This document shows positions 39,296 to 48,765 of a DNA stretch of 64,000 bases, one piece after another (position 1 is the first letter of the stretch; the number at the start of each line of letters is the position of its first letter). The notes below the pieces were generated by a model. That model saw nothing but the letters and a program-made list of their open reading frames with translations. It did no database searches and was not told the DNA's origin. Origin of the DNA: Streptomyces alboniger (GTDB lineage: Bacteria; Actinomycetota; Actinomycetes; Streptomycetales; Streptomycetaceae); the NCBI RefSeq assembly GCF_008704395.1, contig NZ_CP023695.1, forward strand, positions 5,084,001 through 5,148,000, written 5' to 3'. The position numbers and the translations under genes were made by a program.

Positions 39296-41971
39296 GTGAG
39301 CGAGATACCAGCGAAGGCGACGGAGCCCGAGGGGCCGTCGGGCGACGCGCAGGCCGAGCGGCCGTCGGGTGATCCGGTGGCCGGCGAGACGACCGGCGAC
39401 GCGGGGGGCGAGGGGCCCGGCGACATGCCGGGAGGCCATCCGCCCGACGAGACCTGGCAGAGCAGCCCGCCCGGTTCGATCTACGACTACATCAAGGTGG
39501 CCTCCTTCTCGATCGGCCCCGACGGCCTCGTCGACCAGTGGAGCAAGCGCGCCGAGCGGCTGTTCGGCGTGGCCGCGCGCGACGCCGTCGGCAAGGACCC
39601 CATCGAGGCCTTCGTGCCGCCCGAGCTGCGCGCCGACGGCCACCGCAAGATGGCGGAGATCCTCGACGGACGGGAGTGGACGGGCGTCGTCCCCTTCCGC
39701 GTGCCCGACGAGGAGGGCGGCGGCGGACCCGGCATGGAGGGCATCGCCGAGGTCTACGTCATGCCGACCGGCACGGAGGAGGGCGAGCGGGCCGCGGTCT
39801 GCATCGTCGTCGATGTCCGCGCGCTCCGGCAGATCGAGACGGACCTCGCCTCCTCACAAGCCATTTTCGGCCAATCTCCCTTCGGCTTCCTGCTGTTCGG
39901 TACGGATCTGAAGGTGCTGCGGGCCAACCGCCGCTTCGCCGACGTCTTCGGCGGCGGCGTCGAGGACCAGCGCGGCCGCACCGTCCACGACTATCTGCCG
40001 CGCCACGAGGCCGACCGCATGGCCGCCGCGATGAAGCGGGTCCTGGAGACCGGCGACGCCGTGACGGACATGCAGATCGTCGGCCCCACGCCCGGCAGCG
40101 CCGACCGCAGGCACTGGTCGATCAACCTCTACCGCGTACACAGCGGCTCGGGCCGCCCCATCGGCGTCGCGGGTCTCGGCACCGACGTCACCCGGCGGCA
40201 CGCGGCCGCCCGCGAGGCCGCCCAGGCCCGCCGCAACCTCGCCCTCCTGAACGAGGCGGGCGCCCGCATCGGCAACTCCCTCGACCTGGAGACCACCGCG
40301 AGGGAACTCCTCGACGTCGCCGTTCCCGGCTTCTGCGACCTCGCGTCCGTCGACCTCTACCAAGGGCTGCTCGACGGCGACGAGGCGCCGCCCGGCCTCG
40401 CCGACGGCAGCGCGGAACTGCGCCGGGTGGCCTTCGCGAGCGCCGTCGCCGACGCCCCGTTTCCGGACGGCAGCGCGCCCGTCGACGTCGGCTCCGTGCA
40501 CCGCTTCGCGTTCACCTCGCCCTGCGCCGACGCCCTGCGCGCGGCCCGCCCCAGGCTGACCACCGCGCAGGACGACGAGTCCGCGAGCCGTCTCACCGGC
40601 GGCCTCATCCAGTCGACGCTCGCCGTGCCGATGGTCGCCCACGACACGGTGGTCGGCCTCGCCCAGTTCTCCCGTACGAAGGGCAGCGAACCCTTCGGCG
40701 AGCGCGACCGGGCGCTCGCCGTCGAACTGGCCGCGCGCGCCGCCGTCTGCATCGACAACGCCCGCCTCTACCGCCGCGAGCACGAGCGCGCCCTGATACT
40801 GCAACGATCCCTGCTGCCGCCCGGCGATCCCGAGGCGTCCGGCCTGGACATCGCCTGCCGCTATCTGCCGGGCAACGCCGCGACGGAGGTCGGCGGCGAC
40901 TGGTTCGACGTCATCGAACTGCCCGGCCACCGCACCGCCCTGGTCGTCGGCGACGTCATGGGCCGCGGGCTGCGCGCCGCCGTCGCCATGGGGGAGCTGC
41001 GCACCGCCGTACGCACCCTGGCCCTGCTGGACCTGGAGCCCGCCGAGGTGCTCTCCGCCCTCGACGAGATCGCACGCGGCCTCGGCAGCCCCGCCGGGCC
41101 CCAGCAGGGCACCCGCGCCGCCCGCAAGGCGGCGGACGCCGACCTCGGCGAGGTGTACCTCGCCACCTGCGTCTACGCGGTCTACGACGCCGTCACCCGC
41201 CGCTGTACGTTCGCCAACGCGGGTCATCTGCCGCCCGTCCTCGTCGAGCCCGGCGAATCGGCGCTCATGCTCGACGTGCCGCCGGGCATGCCGCTCGGCG
41301 TCGGCGGCGAACCCTTCGAGGACGTCGAGGTCGAACTCCCCGAGGGAGCCCTCCTCGCCCTCTACACCGACGGGCTCGTCGAGTCCCGCGACCACCCCCT
41401 CGACGAGGGCCTGAACGCGCTCGTCCGCGCCCTCGACGACGCCCCGCCCGCCCTTGAGGACGTCTGCGACCACGTCCTGAACAGCCTCGACACGCACCAC
41501 GGCGAGGACGACATCGCCCTCCTGACGGCGCGCGTCCAGGGCCTGCCCGCCGAGCACGTCGGCGACTGGACGCTGCCACGCGACCCCAAGTCGGTGGGCC
41601 GCGCCCGCGAACTGGCCTGCGACCAACTGCGCGCCTGGGACCTGGAGCGGCTCTGCGACACGGCGGAACTTCTGGTCAGCGAGCTGGTCACCAACGCCCT
41701 GCGGTACGGAGAGGGGGAGATCAGACTGCGCCTCCTGCTCGACCGCACGCTGGTGTGCGAGGTGTGGGACGGCGGCTTCGTCCAGCCGCGCCGCCGCCGG
41801 GCCCGCGACACCGACGAGGGCGGCCGCGGCCTCCAGCTGGTCGGCCTGCTCAGCGCCGGGTGGGGCTCACGCAGGACCCCGCGGGGCAAGACGGTGTGGT
41901 TCGAACTGGCGCTGCCGGACGGGGAGACCGAGCCGATGGACGCGGCGGAGGCCCTGCTCAGCCTCTTCTGA
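39296..41971 (+). CDS. PAS-PAS-GAF-PP2C(SpoIIE)-HATPase signalling protein
   Basis: 891-residue cytosolic regulator from a GTG after GGAGGGG. Order: acidic linker (1-60), PAS (~60-180, IKVASFSIGPDGLVDQWS), PAS (~190-300, SPFGFLLFGTDLKVLRANRRF), GAF (~315-490), SpoIIE/PP2C phosphatase (~500-715, EVGGDWFDVIEL and VVGDVMGRGLRAAVAMG), then an RsbW-type ATPase (~760-880, ELLVSELVTNALRYGEGE and DEGGRGLQLVGLL). It probably senses a small molecule or redox state and resets a sigma-factor partner-switch by dephosphorylating an anti-anti-sigma factor. Confidence 0.92.
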   Translation: MSEIPAKATEPEGPSGDAQAERPSGDPVAGETTGDAGGEGPGDMPGGHPPDETWQSSPPGSIYDYIKVASFSIGPDGLVDQWSKRAERLFGVAARDAVGKDPIEAFVPPELRADGHRKMAEILDGREWTGVVPFRVPDEEGGGGPGMEGIAEVYVMPTGTEEGERAAVCIVVDVRALRQIETDLASSQAIFGQSPFGFLLFGTDLKVLRANRRFADVFGGGVEDQRGRTVHDYLPRHEADRMAAAMKRVLETGDAVTDMQIVGPTPGSADRRHWSINLYRVHSGSGRPIGVAGLGTDVTRRHAAAREAAQARRNLALLNEAGARIGNSLDLETTARELLDVAVPGFCDLASVDLYQGLLDGDEAPPGLADGSAELRRVAFASAVADAPFPDGSAPVDVGSVHRFAFTSPCADALRAARPRLTTAQDDESASRLTGGLIQSTLAVPMVAHDTVVGLAQFSRTKGSEPFGERDRALAVELAARAAVCIDNARLYRREHERALILQRSLLPPGDPEASGLDIACRYLPGNAATEVGGDWFDVIELPGHRTALVVGDVMGRGLRAAVAMGELRTAVRTLALLDLEPAEVLSALDEIARGLGSPAGPQQGTRAARKAADADLGEVYLATCVYAVYDAVTRRCTFANAGHLPPVLVEPGESALMLDVPPGMPLGVGGEPFEDVEVELPEGALLALYTDGLVESRDHPLDEGLNALVRALDDAPPALEDVCDHVLNSLDTHHGEDDIALLTARVQGLPAEHVGDWTLPRDPKSVGRARELACDQLRAWDLERLCDTAELLVSELVTNALRYGEGEIRLRLLLDRTLVCEVWDGGFVQPRRRRARDTDEGGRGLQLVGLLSAGWGSRRTPRGKTVWFELALPDGETEPMDAAEALLSLF

Positions 41972-41989
41972 CGCCGATGTCCGGCGGCC

Positions 41990-42703
41990 TCACGTGGTCG
42001 CCTTGAGGGCGGCGAGGCGGGCCTCGACCTCCGCCGCGTCGCCCAGCCCGTCCAGCTCCTCGAACTGGGCGTCGAGCGAGGACGCGGCAAGCTCCTGCTT
42101 GCCGAGCACCCGCGCCTCCTCGCGGCGCACCTTCTCCTCGAAGCGGTTCAACTCGCCGGCCGGGTCCAGGACGTCGATGCTCCGGGCGGCGTCCATCATC
42201 CGGTTCTCCGCCTGCGCGGTCGTCGCCCGCGCCACCAGCTGATCCCGCCTCGCCCGCAGATCGGCCAGCTTCATCTCCATCCGGTCGAGCCCCGTCCTGA
42301 GCCGGTCCACGATCTCGGTCTGCGAGGCGATCACCGGCTCGGCCGCCTTCGCCTCCTTCTCGCACCGCACCTGCCGCCCGAGCGCCACCTTGGCGAGCCG
42401 GTCGAACTTGTCGGCCTCCGTGGCGCTCCCGTCCGCGCGCAGCTCGTCCGCCTTCCTGCTCGCGGCGAGCGCCTTGCCGCCCCACTCGACGGCCGCGTCC
42501 CGGTCCTCCTGGTGGTCCTGCTCCAGCATCCGCAGATTGCCGATGGTGGTCGCGACCGCCTCTTGGGCCTCCCTGATGTTGTCCGTGTAGTCGCGGATCA
42601 GCTGGTCGAGCATCTTCTGCGGGTCCTCGGCCTGATCGAGGAGGGCGTTGATGTTCGCCTTGGCGAGCTGGGTGACCCGGCCGAGGATGGTCTGCTTCGT
42701 CAT
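41990..42703 (-). CDS. pspA: PspA/IM30 (Vipp1) family membrane-stress protein
   Basis: 237-residue nearly all-helical coiled-coil protein (MTKQTILGRVTQLAKANINA at the front). It binds stressed membranes from the cytoplasmic side and helps keep the proton gradient. The ATG at 42703 has AAGGAGGA upstream; the very long open frame behind it is a shadow of the next gene. The TPM-domain protein gene ends 110 bp upstream on the same strand and may be co-regulated. Confidence 0.93.
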   Translation of the reverse strand: MTKQTILGRVTQLAKANINALLDQAEDPQKMLDQLIRDYTDNIREAQEAVATTIGNLRMLEQDHQEDRDAAVEWGGKALAASRKADELRADGSATEADKFDRLAKVALGRQVRCEKEAKAAEPVIASQTEIVDRLRTGLDRMEMKLADLRARRDQLVARATTAQAENRMMDAARSIDVLDPAGELNRFEEKVRREEARVLGKQELAASSLDAQFEELDGLGDAAEVEARLAALKATT

Positions 42704-42813
42704 GGGCTGGTCCTCCTTGTAAGGGTCGTGCTTGTCCGACGGTCGTGAGGGTCCTGCTTGTACGGGGGCCGTGAGTGACGTACGAGAGTGGCCGCCGGGT
42801 CGCCGACGGGGGC

Positions 42814-44889
42814 TCAGAACCTGCCGCCCCCGCCCCGGCGCCCCCGCGTCCCGCCCCCGCCGAAGCTCCCCGGCCCGCCTCCGCCGAAGCCGCCACCTCC
42901 TGGGCGCCCGCCGCCCGCGCGGCCCATGCCGCCGAGGAGGTCGCCGAGGATGATCCCGCCGAGCACCGCGCCGCCCATGCCGCCGCCACGGCCGCCTCCC
43001 GGGCCGAGCCCCCCGTACGGATTGCCGTACCCCCGCACGTCCCGCTCCGCGAGCTGCTGCGCCTGCCGGGCCAGGGAGTCCGCCCGCTGGGCATCGGCGA
43101 GCGCGGCCGTGGCGTCGCCGTCCCTGGCGGCCTCCGCCCGGGCGAGACGGCGTCCGGCCTCGGCCAGCCGCGTCCTGGCCTCGCTGCCGACGGCGGCGCG
43201 GTGCGTGGTGACGTAGTCCGTGGCCGCCCCGACGGCGCTGCGCGCGGTGAGCAGGGCCTGGGCGAGCAGAGCACGGGAGCGGCCTTCGGTGACCTCGCGC
43301 TCCCGGGCGCCCGCGAGCGCCGCGTCGAGGGCCGCGTCGGCCTCCTCCACGCGGCGCAGGGAGGCGATCGGATCGCAGGGCCCGGCGGCCAGGTGGCCCC
43401 GCACCTCGGCGACCACCGACTCCGCGCGGGCGACACGGCCCCGCAGGTCGGCGGTGGAGACCCCGGCCGCGGTGCCTTCGAGCAGGCCCCGCGCGTCCGC
43501 GAGGTCGGCCTCGGTCTCGGTGAGCGCCCCCGGCAGCCGCTCGGCGGCCTGCGCCAACTCGTCGGCCAGCCGGTCGACGGCGTCCACGAAGGTGCCCGCC
43601 TGGTCGACGGCGCCCTCGGCGGCCCGCAGATGGACGGCGGCCCGGCCGCTGTCGCCCGCGTCGACGGACTGCCGGGCCACGTCGAGGTGGGTGGTGGCGA
43701 AGACGAGGCGGTCCTTGGCCTGCTCGACGTGGCCGAGAACCGCCGCGGAGGCGGTCGGCGCGTACGTCCCGCGGAGCCCGGCCAGGGTCTCGTCGGCCGC
43801 GCCGGTACGCGCAGCGACCTGCCGGAACGCCGTCTCGGCGTGCTCCAGGGCCTGTGGGGCGTTCTTCTCCAGGGCGCGCAGTTCGTCGAAGTCCGCGCTC
43901 TGCGCGTCCAGGCGGCGGTCCGCCTCCGTGCAGCGCGCGATGATCTCGTCCAGCATGCGGCGTCTGGTCGGCTCGTCCTCGGCGATGGCGTCGTCCAGCT
44001 TCTGCCGCAGCCGGAACGCCGCCGTCAGCTCCGAACGCGCGTACGCCAGCGCCTCGCCGAAGGGCTTGACCGCGTCCGCGCCGAACTGGGCGGTCGCGAA
44101 GCCCAGCTCCTCGGTGCTCGTCCGGACCGCGTCGTCGGTCCCGACGAGGAGCAGCCGGGCCTTGCTGTCCAGCTCGGGCAGCGGTGTGAGGTCCTTGCCC
44201 GCGCCCCGCCCCCACCCGCCCCCAGGCGTCGTACGCGTCGTGAGCCGCTTCTTGCGCCGCCGGTACGCGACCATCGCGGCGACCCCCGCCGCGCCCGCCG
44301 CCGCCACGGGCAGGACGAGGTCGCCGGCCACGGAGTCGCCGCCTGCGCCGGGGTCGGCCGTGCCGGGGGTGAGGGAGGGGGTGGGCACGGGATCGCCCGC
44401 GAGGACCGCCCGATAGCCGTTCGCCGCGCCGATGGCGGCCCCGGCCCAGTCGTTCTCGCGCAGAGCGGGCCGGATCGCGGTGGTGGCCACCTCGCGGAGC
44501 TGCGCGTCACCGAGCCGCGAGTCGGCGTCCACGGAGTACGCGAACTGCCGGTCGTGGGTGGCCACCGCGAGCAGCACGTCGTCCAGGCCGAGCCCGTTGC
44601 GCTCGGCGGTGGCGTCCGCCCAGCGCTGTGCGGAACGCCCGGAGAAATCACGTACGTACACCACGAAGAGCTGCACACCGCGGTCGTCGTAGAGCCGGTC
44701 GAGGGCCCGCTCGGCGGCGTCCGCGCGGTCCCCGAGGGCGCCCGCCCTGTCGGTGATCTGGCCGGTGCGGGAGAGCGTGACGGGGTCCTCGGCGGCGGCG
44801 GGCGCGGGGCAATGCAGCGGCCACCAGGAGAGCAGCACGGCCACGGCGACCGCGGCTGCCCGCGAGGCTCTGGACGGGGGCGGCGTCAC
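42814..44889 (-). CDS. TPM-domain (YgcG-type) membrane protein with Gly-rich tail
   Basis: 691 residues. Signal peptide (~1-32), extracellular TPM domain ~45-165 (GVQLFVVYVRDFSGRSAQRWADAT), one membrane helix near 195-215, a long helical cytoplasmic region, and a Gly-rich end (GGGGFGGGG-type). TPM proteins occur in membrane-repair settings and plant photosystem II repair. The pairing with PspA is common in actinomycetes and points to envelope stress. GTG start at 44889. Confidence 0.87.
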   Translation of the reverse strand: MTPPPSRASRAAAVAVAVLLSWWPLHCPAPAAAEDPVTLSRTGQITDRAGALGDRADAAERALDRLYDDRGVQLFVVYVRDFSGRSAQRWADATAERNGLGLDDVLLAVATHDRQFAYSVDADSRLGDAQLREVATTAIRPALRENDWAGAAIGAANGYRAVLAGDPVPTPSLTPGTADPGAGGDSVAGDLVLPVAAAGAAGVAAMVAYRRRKKRLTTRTTPGGGWGRGAGKDLTPLPELDSKARLLLVGTDDAVRTSTEELGFATAQFGADAVKPFGEALAYARSELTAAFRLRQKLDDAIAEDEPTRRRMLDEIIARCTEADRRLDAQSADFDELRALEKNAPQALEHAETAFRQVAARTGAADETLAGLRGTYAPTASAAVLGHVEQAKDRLVFATTHLDVARQSVDAGDSGRAAVHLRAAEGAVDQAGTFVDAVDRLADELAQAAERLPGALTETEADLADARGLLEGTAAGVSTADLRGRVARAESVVAEVRGHLAAGPCDPIASLRRVEEADAALDAALAGAREREVTEGRSRALLAQALLTARSAVGAATDYVTTHRAAVGSEARTRLAEAGRRLARAEAARDGDATAALADAQRADSLARQAQQLAERDVRGYGNPYGGLGPGGGRGGGMGGAVLGGIILGDLLGGMGRAGGGRPGGGGFGGGGPGSFGGGGTRGRRGGGGRF

Positions 44890-44948
44890 ATTTGGGAGCG
44901 TATGACCCTGTCCGGGGCGCCGCGACCCGGAGGGGGCCCGCCCCGGCG

Positions 44949-45905
44949 TCAGGGCGCGTTGGTGAAGGAACGGCGGTAGGAGCGGGGCGGCACCCCGCGG
45001 CGGCGCACGAACTGTTCGCGCAGCACGGCCGCGCTGCCGTAGCCCACGCGGCGGGCGATCTCCTCGACCGGCAGGTCCGTGGTCTCCAGGAGTTCCTCGG
45101 CGCAGCTCAGCCGCAGGCCGCGCAGCCAGGCGTGCGGGGTGGTGCCGGTCGCGGCCGTGAAGCGGCGGGCGAAGGAGCGTTTGCTCATCATGGCGCGCCG
45201 GGCCAGCTCCGCGACGGGAAGCGGCTCGTGGAGGTTCTCGCGGGCCCACGCGAGCACCTCGGCGAGCCGCTCGTCACGGCTGTCCTCGGGGACGGGCGCG
45301 GCCACGTACTGCGCCTGCCCGCCGTCGCGGTGCGAGGGCAGCACCACGTCCCTCGCGACCGCGTTGGCCATCGCGGCCCCGTGCTCGCGGCGCAGCAGGT
45401 GCAGGCAGAGGTCGAAGCCCGCGGCGGCTCCCGCGCCCGTGACGAGGCGTCCTTCGTCGATGTAGAGGGCGGCCGGTTCGACGGTGACGTCCGGGTGGCG
45501 GTCGGCGAGCAGGCCGGCGAACCGCCAGTGGGTGGTGGCCCGCCGCCCGTCGAGCAGTCCGGCGGCGGCGAGCGCGAAGGCGCCGACGCAGTGGGCCGCG
45601 ACCAGCGCGCCGCGCTCGTGGGCGGCGCTCAGCGCGTCGAGCACGGCGGGAGCGGGCGGTGTGCGGAAATCGGCCCAGGGCAGGGCGATGACCAGATCGG
45701 CGGAGGCGAGCCGGTCCAGACCGTGCGTGACGGTGAGCGGCACGCCGACGTCCGTGGGGACCGCCCCGGGCCGGTCGGCGCACAGGGCGAGGTCGAAGCC
45801 GGGGGCCGCCGGGCCGTGCGGTGCGAAGACCTCGGTGACGATGCCGACGGCGAGCATGCCGACTCCGGGCGGGGTGTACGCGGCGACGGTCACGAAGGGA
45901 GGCAC
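44949..45905 (-). CDS. GlxA-type transcription regulator (DJ-1/PfpI-like + AraC HTH)
   Basis: 318 residues: N-terminal class I glutamine-amidotransferase-like/DJ-1 domain (~5-180, with VAAHCVGAFALAAAGLLDGR; the Cys sits at the nucleophile elbow) and a C-terminal AraC double HTH (~220-315, LARRAMMSKRSFARRF and ARRVGYGSAAVLREQF). GTG start at 45905. Divergent from the metallo-hydrolase gene with 82 bp between starts, which suggests that it controls that gene. Confidence 0.9.
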   Translation of the reverse strand: MPPFVTVAAYTPPGVGMLAVGIVTEVFAPHGPAAPGFDLALCADRPGAVPTDVGVPLTVTHGLDRLASADLVIALPWADFRTPPAPAVLDALSAAHERGALVAAHCVGAFALAAAGLLDGRRATTHWRFAGLLADRHPDVTVEPAALYIDEGRLVTGAGAAAGFDLCLHLLRREHGAAMANAVARDVVLPSHRDGGQAQYVAAPVPEDSRDERLAEVLAWARENLHEPLPVAELARRAMMSKRSFARRFTAATGTTPHAWLRGLRLSCAEELLETTDLPVEEIARRVGYGSAAVLREQFVRRRGVPPRSYRRSFTNAP

Positions 45906-45987
45906 CCGTGCAGTCTGGCACTAATCCTGCGATCAGCGGCAGTTGTGCCACTCGTGGTCGGGCGGCTGGGCCGGAAGGATCAGAGCC

Positions 45988-46581
45988 ATGACAGACGCAC
46001 CGCTCGGCCGCAGCGCCGCATACACGATCCTGACCACCGGTTACGTCGGTTCCACCGGCCCCGGAGTCGCCGCCACCGTCTCCTACATAGCCGACGCCGG
46101 ACGGCACGTGATCTTCGATCCGGGCATGGTGGCGAGCCGCGACGACATCCTCGCCCCGCTCGCCGAACTGGGGCTCGGCGCCGACGACATCACCGACGTG
46201 GTGCTCAGCCACCACCACCCGGACAACACCATGAACGTAGGACTGTTCGGCCGCGCCCGCGTCCACGACCACAAGGTGGAGTACACCGGCGACCAGTGGC
46301 GCAACCGCGACGCGGAGGGCTACGAACTCACCCCCTCGCTCCGGCTGATCCGCACCCCGGGGCACAGCACCGAGGACATCACGCTCCTTGCGGGCACGGA
46401 CTCGGGCGTGGTCGCCTTCGCCGGTGACCTGTGGTGGCACGCGGACGGCCCGGTGGACGACCCGGTCGCCCCCGACCGCGAGGTCCTGCGCGCCTCCCGG
46501 ATCCGGGTGCTCGACGCGGCGGACCTGATCGTGCCGGGCCACGGAGGCCCGTTCAGGCCGGACGGCGGTACGCCGCGCTAG
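45988..46581 (+). CDS. Metallo-beta-lactamase-fold hydrolase
   Basis: 197-residue MBL-fold protein. The zinc motif reads VVLSHHHPDN (HxHxDN), with further His ligands in TPGHSTED and VPGHGG and Asp in FAGDLWWH. The short length and family resemble MBLAC1-type hydrolases. ATG at 45988 with GGAAGG upstream. Its substrate is unknown; the divergent GlxA-type regulator may control it. Confidence 0.87.
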   Translation: MTDAPLGRSAAYTILTTGYVGSTGPGVAATVSYIADAGRHVIFDPGMVASRDDILAPLAELGLGADDITDVVLSHHHPDNTMNVGLFGRARVHDHKVEYTGDQWRNRDAEGYELTPSLRLIRTPGHSTEDITLLAGTDSGVVAFAGDLWWHADGPVDDPVAPDREVLRASRIRVLDAADLIVPGHGGPFRPDGGTPR

Positions 46582-46635
46582 GTGTGCTGCCCTGTGGGGC
46601 CGCAGAGGTGCGTCGCGGCGGACGTGGGAGCGGCG

Positions 46636-47616
46636 TCAGGCCGAGCGCACGGCGGTCAGCGAGTTCAGCAGCGCGGCGCCGCGTTCCGCGTCGTCCACAC
46701 TGACGGCGAAGTCCTTGCCCCTGGCTCGTACGACAAGGCACTCGCCACCGCGCAGCATCACCGTGGTTCCCAGACCGCTCAGCCGGTAGCCCCAGCCACC
46801 GACCTGCGCGGGGGTGCGGCGCTCGGCGCGGGCGGACTCGATGTCCCTTGTCGCCCAGCGCCGGGTCGGCCAGCCGAATGGCCCGAAGGACACTTCGAGC
46901 CCCTTCTCGCTGATACGAGCCTGCACCGAGGCGCAGCCCAGGGCCACAAGGGAGACGAGGGCGAACGGAGCGATCAGCGACCAGTGCAGCCCCGTCAGGC
47001 CCGCGACGGCAGCCACGACCGGTACCACGGCCACGAGGCCGGAGAAGGCCGACAGAACCTGGATCCACCGGTTGGACGCCCGGGAAAGCCACACAAGCCG
47101 CTGCCCACCGGGGATCTCCATTCCTGGCCCGGAGGGCGCCGAGCCGCGCGTGGCGGTGCCACGGCGGGTCGCGATCCAGAGGGCCGACCCCGCCGAGACG
47201 GCCATGACCAGGGCCACCACGAGCCGGCCGGACACCGGGCCGGCCTCCCGCCAGTGCCCACGGTCCACATTGGCCCACACGACGGCCGCTTGCCCGCCGA
47301 CGAGAAAGACTCCCCCGGCGAGCAAGGTGGCTTTCGCCCACCCCTGGGCCCCGCCACCCGTCCGGCCGCTCGCACGCCAGTACCCGGCCGCCACGGCTGC
47401 CACCAGCACCAGCCAGATCAGAGCCGGGAAGAGGGCGGCCGCCCACAGCGGCATGGAACCGTCGGGTGCGCCGTCGCCGCTCCAGTGCGTGGCCAGCCGC
47501 CCCGGCAGCCGCCCGCTCGCGACCAGGGGAAGGCCCGCCAGGAGCAGCAGGACACCGGCCGACCAGCCCGCCACGCGCCACGCCGCCGCGTTTCCCCGCA
47601 TGGTGTGTTCGCTCAC
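46636..47616 (-). CDS. Multi-pass membrane protein (DUF1648-like) controlled by adjacent GntR
   Basis: 326 residues with about six membrane helices (around 14-34, 56-78, 93-112, 127-147, 185-210, 213-230) and a soluble C-terminal domain. The front segment LPGRLATHWSGDGAPDGSMPLW is typical of DUF1648 proteins, some of which are SdpI-like immunity factors. The GTG start overlaps the stop of the GntR gene by 4 bases, so the pair is one operon. The gene probably answers a cell-envelope or antimicrobial signal. Confidence 0.8.
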   Translation of the reverse strand: MSEHTMRGNAAAWRVAGWSAGVLLLLAGLPLVASGRLPGRLATHWSGDGAPDGSMPLWAAALFPALIWLVLVAAVAAGYWRASGRTGGGAQGWAKATLLAGGVFLVGGQAAVVWANVDRGHWREAGPVSGRLVVALVMAVSAGSALWIATRRGTATRGSAPSGPGMEIPGGQRLVWLSRASNRWIQVLSAFSGLVAVVPVVAAVAGLTGLHWSLIAPFALVSLVALGCASVQARISEKGLEVSFGPFGWPTRRWATRDIESARAERRTPAQVGGWGYRLSGLGTTVMLRGGECLVVRARGKDFAVSVDDAERGAALLNSLTAVRSA

Positions 47617-47960
47617 GAGGCCCCCCTGATCATCTCTATGAGTTCGGTCTTGCTGAAACCCATATGCGCGGCGTCGGCGACCAGGTCATGCACGCGTTTC
47701 AACAGCATGGAGCGCTGGTCCGCCCCACCGGCCACCGTCACGCCGCGGCCCCGCCGGAACTCCAGAACCCCCTCGTCGCGCAGGGTCCGAAGGCCGCGCA
47801 GCACCGTGTTCGCGTTCACCCCGAGCACCTGGGAAAGGTCCCGCGCCGGAGGCAGCCTGTCGCCCAGGGCGAGTTCTCCCTCGGCGATGGCACGCCGGAT
47901 CGAACCCGCCACCTGCTCGTGCAGAGGACGTGGGTCCGCGACGTTCAGTCTCAGCAACAT
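47613..47960 (-). CDS. GntR-family regulator, YtrA subfamily
   Basis: 115-residue repressor with winged HTH (PLHEQVAGSIRRAIAEGELALGDRLPP..VNANTVLRGLRTLRDEGVLEFRRGRG) and only a short dimerising helix behind it, as in YtrA. The start at 47960 lies inside a perfect inverted repeat and has no ribosome-binding site, so the mRNA may be leaderless. It controls itself and the membrane protein downstream. Confidence 0.9.
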   Translation of the reverse strand: MLLRLNVADPRPLHEQVAGSIRRAIAEGELALGDRLPPARDLSQVLGVNANTVLRGLRTLRDEGVLEFRRGRGVTVAGGADQRSMLLKRVHDLVADAAHMGFSKTELIEMIRGAS

Positions 47961-47983
47961 GGTGCTAATGACAGTAGCACCAT
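47959..47983. promoter_or_regulatory. Operator overlapping the GntR (YtrA-type) start codon
   Basis: Perfect 9-base arms ATGGTGCTA (47959-47967) and TAGCACCAT (47975-47983) with a 7-base spacer. The left arm includes two bases of the start codon of the divergent-reading gene, so bound repressor would block a transcript starting at or near the ATG. GGTGCTA-n-TAGCACC resembles known YtrA-type sites. Confidence 0.75.
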
Positions 47984-47994
47984 GTCCGGCTCCG

Positions 47995-48765
47995 CTACTC
48001 GGCCCGCCGCCGAATCCTGCTCCCCAGCCACACCAGCGGATCGTACTTCCGGTCAACGGCCCTCTCCTTCAAGGGAATCAGCGCGTTGTCCGTGATCTTG
48101 ATGCCCTCGGGGCACACCTCTGTACAGCACTTGGTGATGTTGCAGTAGCCGAGCCCGTGCTCGTCCTGCGCGGCCCGCTTGCGGTCGAGGCCCGACTCCG
48201 CCGCCGCGTCCAGCGGGTGCATGTCCAGTTCGGCGACCCGCATCAGGAAGCGCGGGCCGGCGAACGCCCCCTTGTTCTCCTCGTGGTCGCGCACCACATG
48301 GCAGGTGTCCTGGCACAGGAAGCACTCGATGCACTTGCGGAACTCCTGCGAGCGGTCCACATCCGCCTGCTGCATGCGGTACTCACCGGGCCCGACGTCC
48401 GTGGGCGGCACGAACGCCGGCACCTCACGGGCCTTCGTGTAGTTGAAGCCCACGTCCGTGACCAGGTCCCGCACCACGGGGAAGGCCCGCAGCGGCGTCA
48501 CCGTGACGATCTCGTCGCGCTCGAAGACCGACATACGCGTCATGCACAGCAGCCGCGGCCGGCCGTTGATCTCCGCGGAGCACGAACCGCACTTGCCCGC
48601 CTTGCAGTTCCACCGCACCGCGAGGTCGGGCGCCTGGGTGGCCTGGAGGCGGTGGACGATGTCGAGCACGACCTCGCCCTCGTTGACCTCGACCTTGAAG
48701 TCCTCAAGGCCGCCACCGCCGGGACCCCCGCGCCAGACCTTGAATCGCGCGTCGTACGAACTCAT
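47995..48765 (-). CDS. sdhB: Succinate dehydrogenase/fumarate reductase iron-sulfur subunit
   Basis: 256 residues. [2Fe-2S] ligands in CKAGKCGSC with the later Cys in RPRLLC; [4Fe-4S] and [3Fe-4S] ligands in CIECFLCQDTC and CNITKCCTEVCPEGI. It passes electrons from the flavoprotein to the membrane quinone site. Its ATG overlaps the sdhA stop by 4 bases, and it is the last gene of a CAB-ordered operon (C, then A, then B in transcription). Confidence 0.95.
   Translation of the reverse strand: MSSYDARFKVWRGGPGGGGLEDFKVEVNEGEVVLDIVHRLQATQAPDLAVRWNCKAGKCGSCSAEINGRPRLLCMTRMSVFERDEIVTVTPLRAFPVVRDLVTDVGFNYTKAREVPAFVPPTDVGPGEYRMQQADVDRSQEFRKCIECFLCQDTCHVVRDHEENKGAFAGPRFLMRVAELDMHPLDAAAESGLDRKRAAQDEHGLGYCNITKCCTEVCPEGIKITDNALIPLKERAVDRKYDPLVWLGSRIRRRAE

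Noticed and set aside
42775..44979. 734-codon plus-strand frame opposite the TPM-domain gene
   Set aside because: The minus-strand protein has a signal peptide, TPM domain and membrane helix; the plus-strand frame has none.
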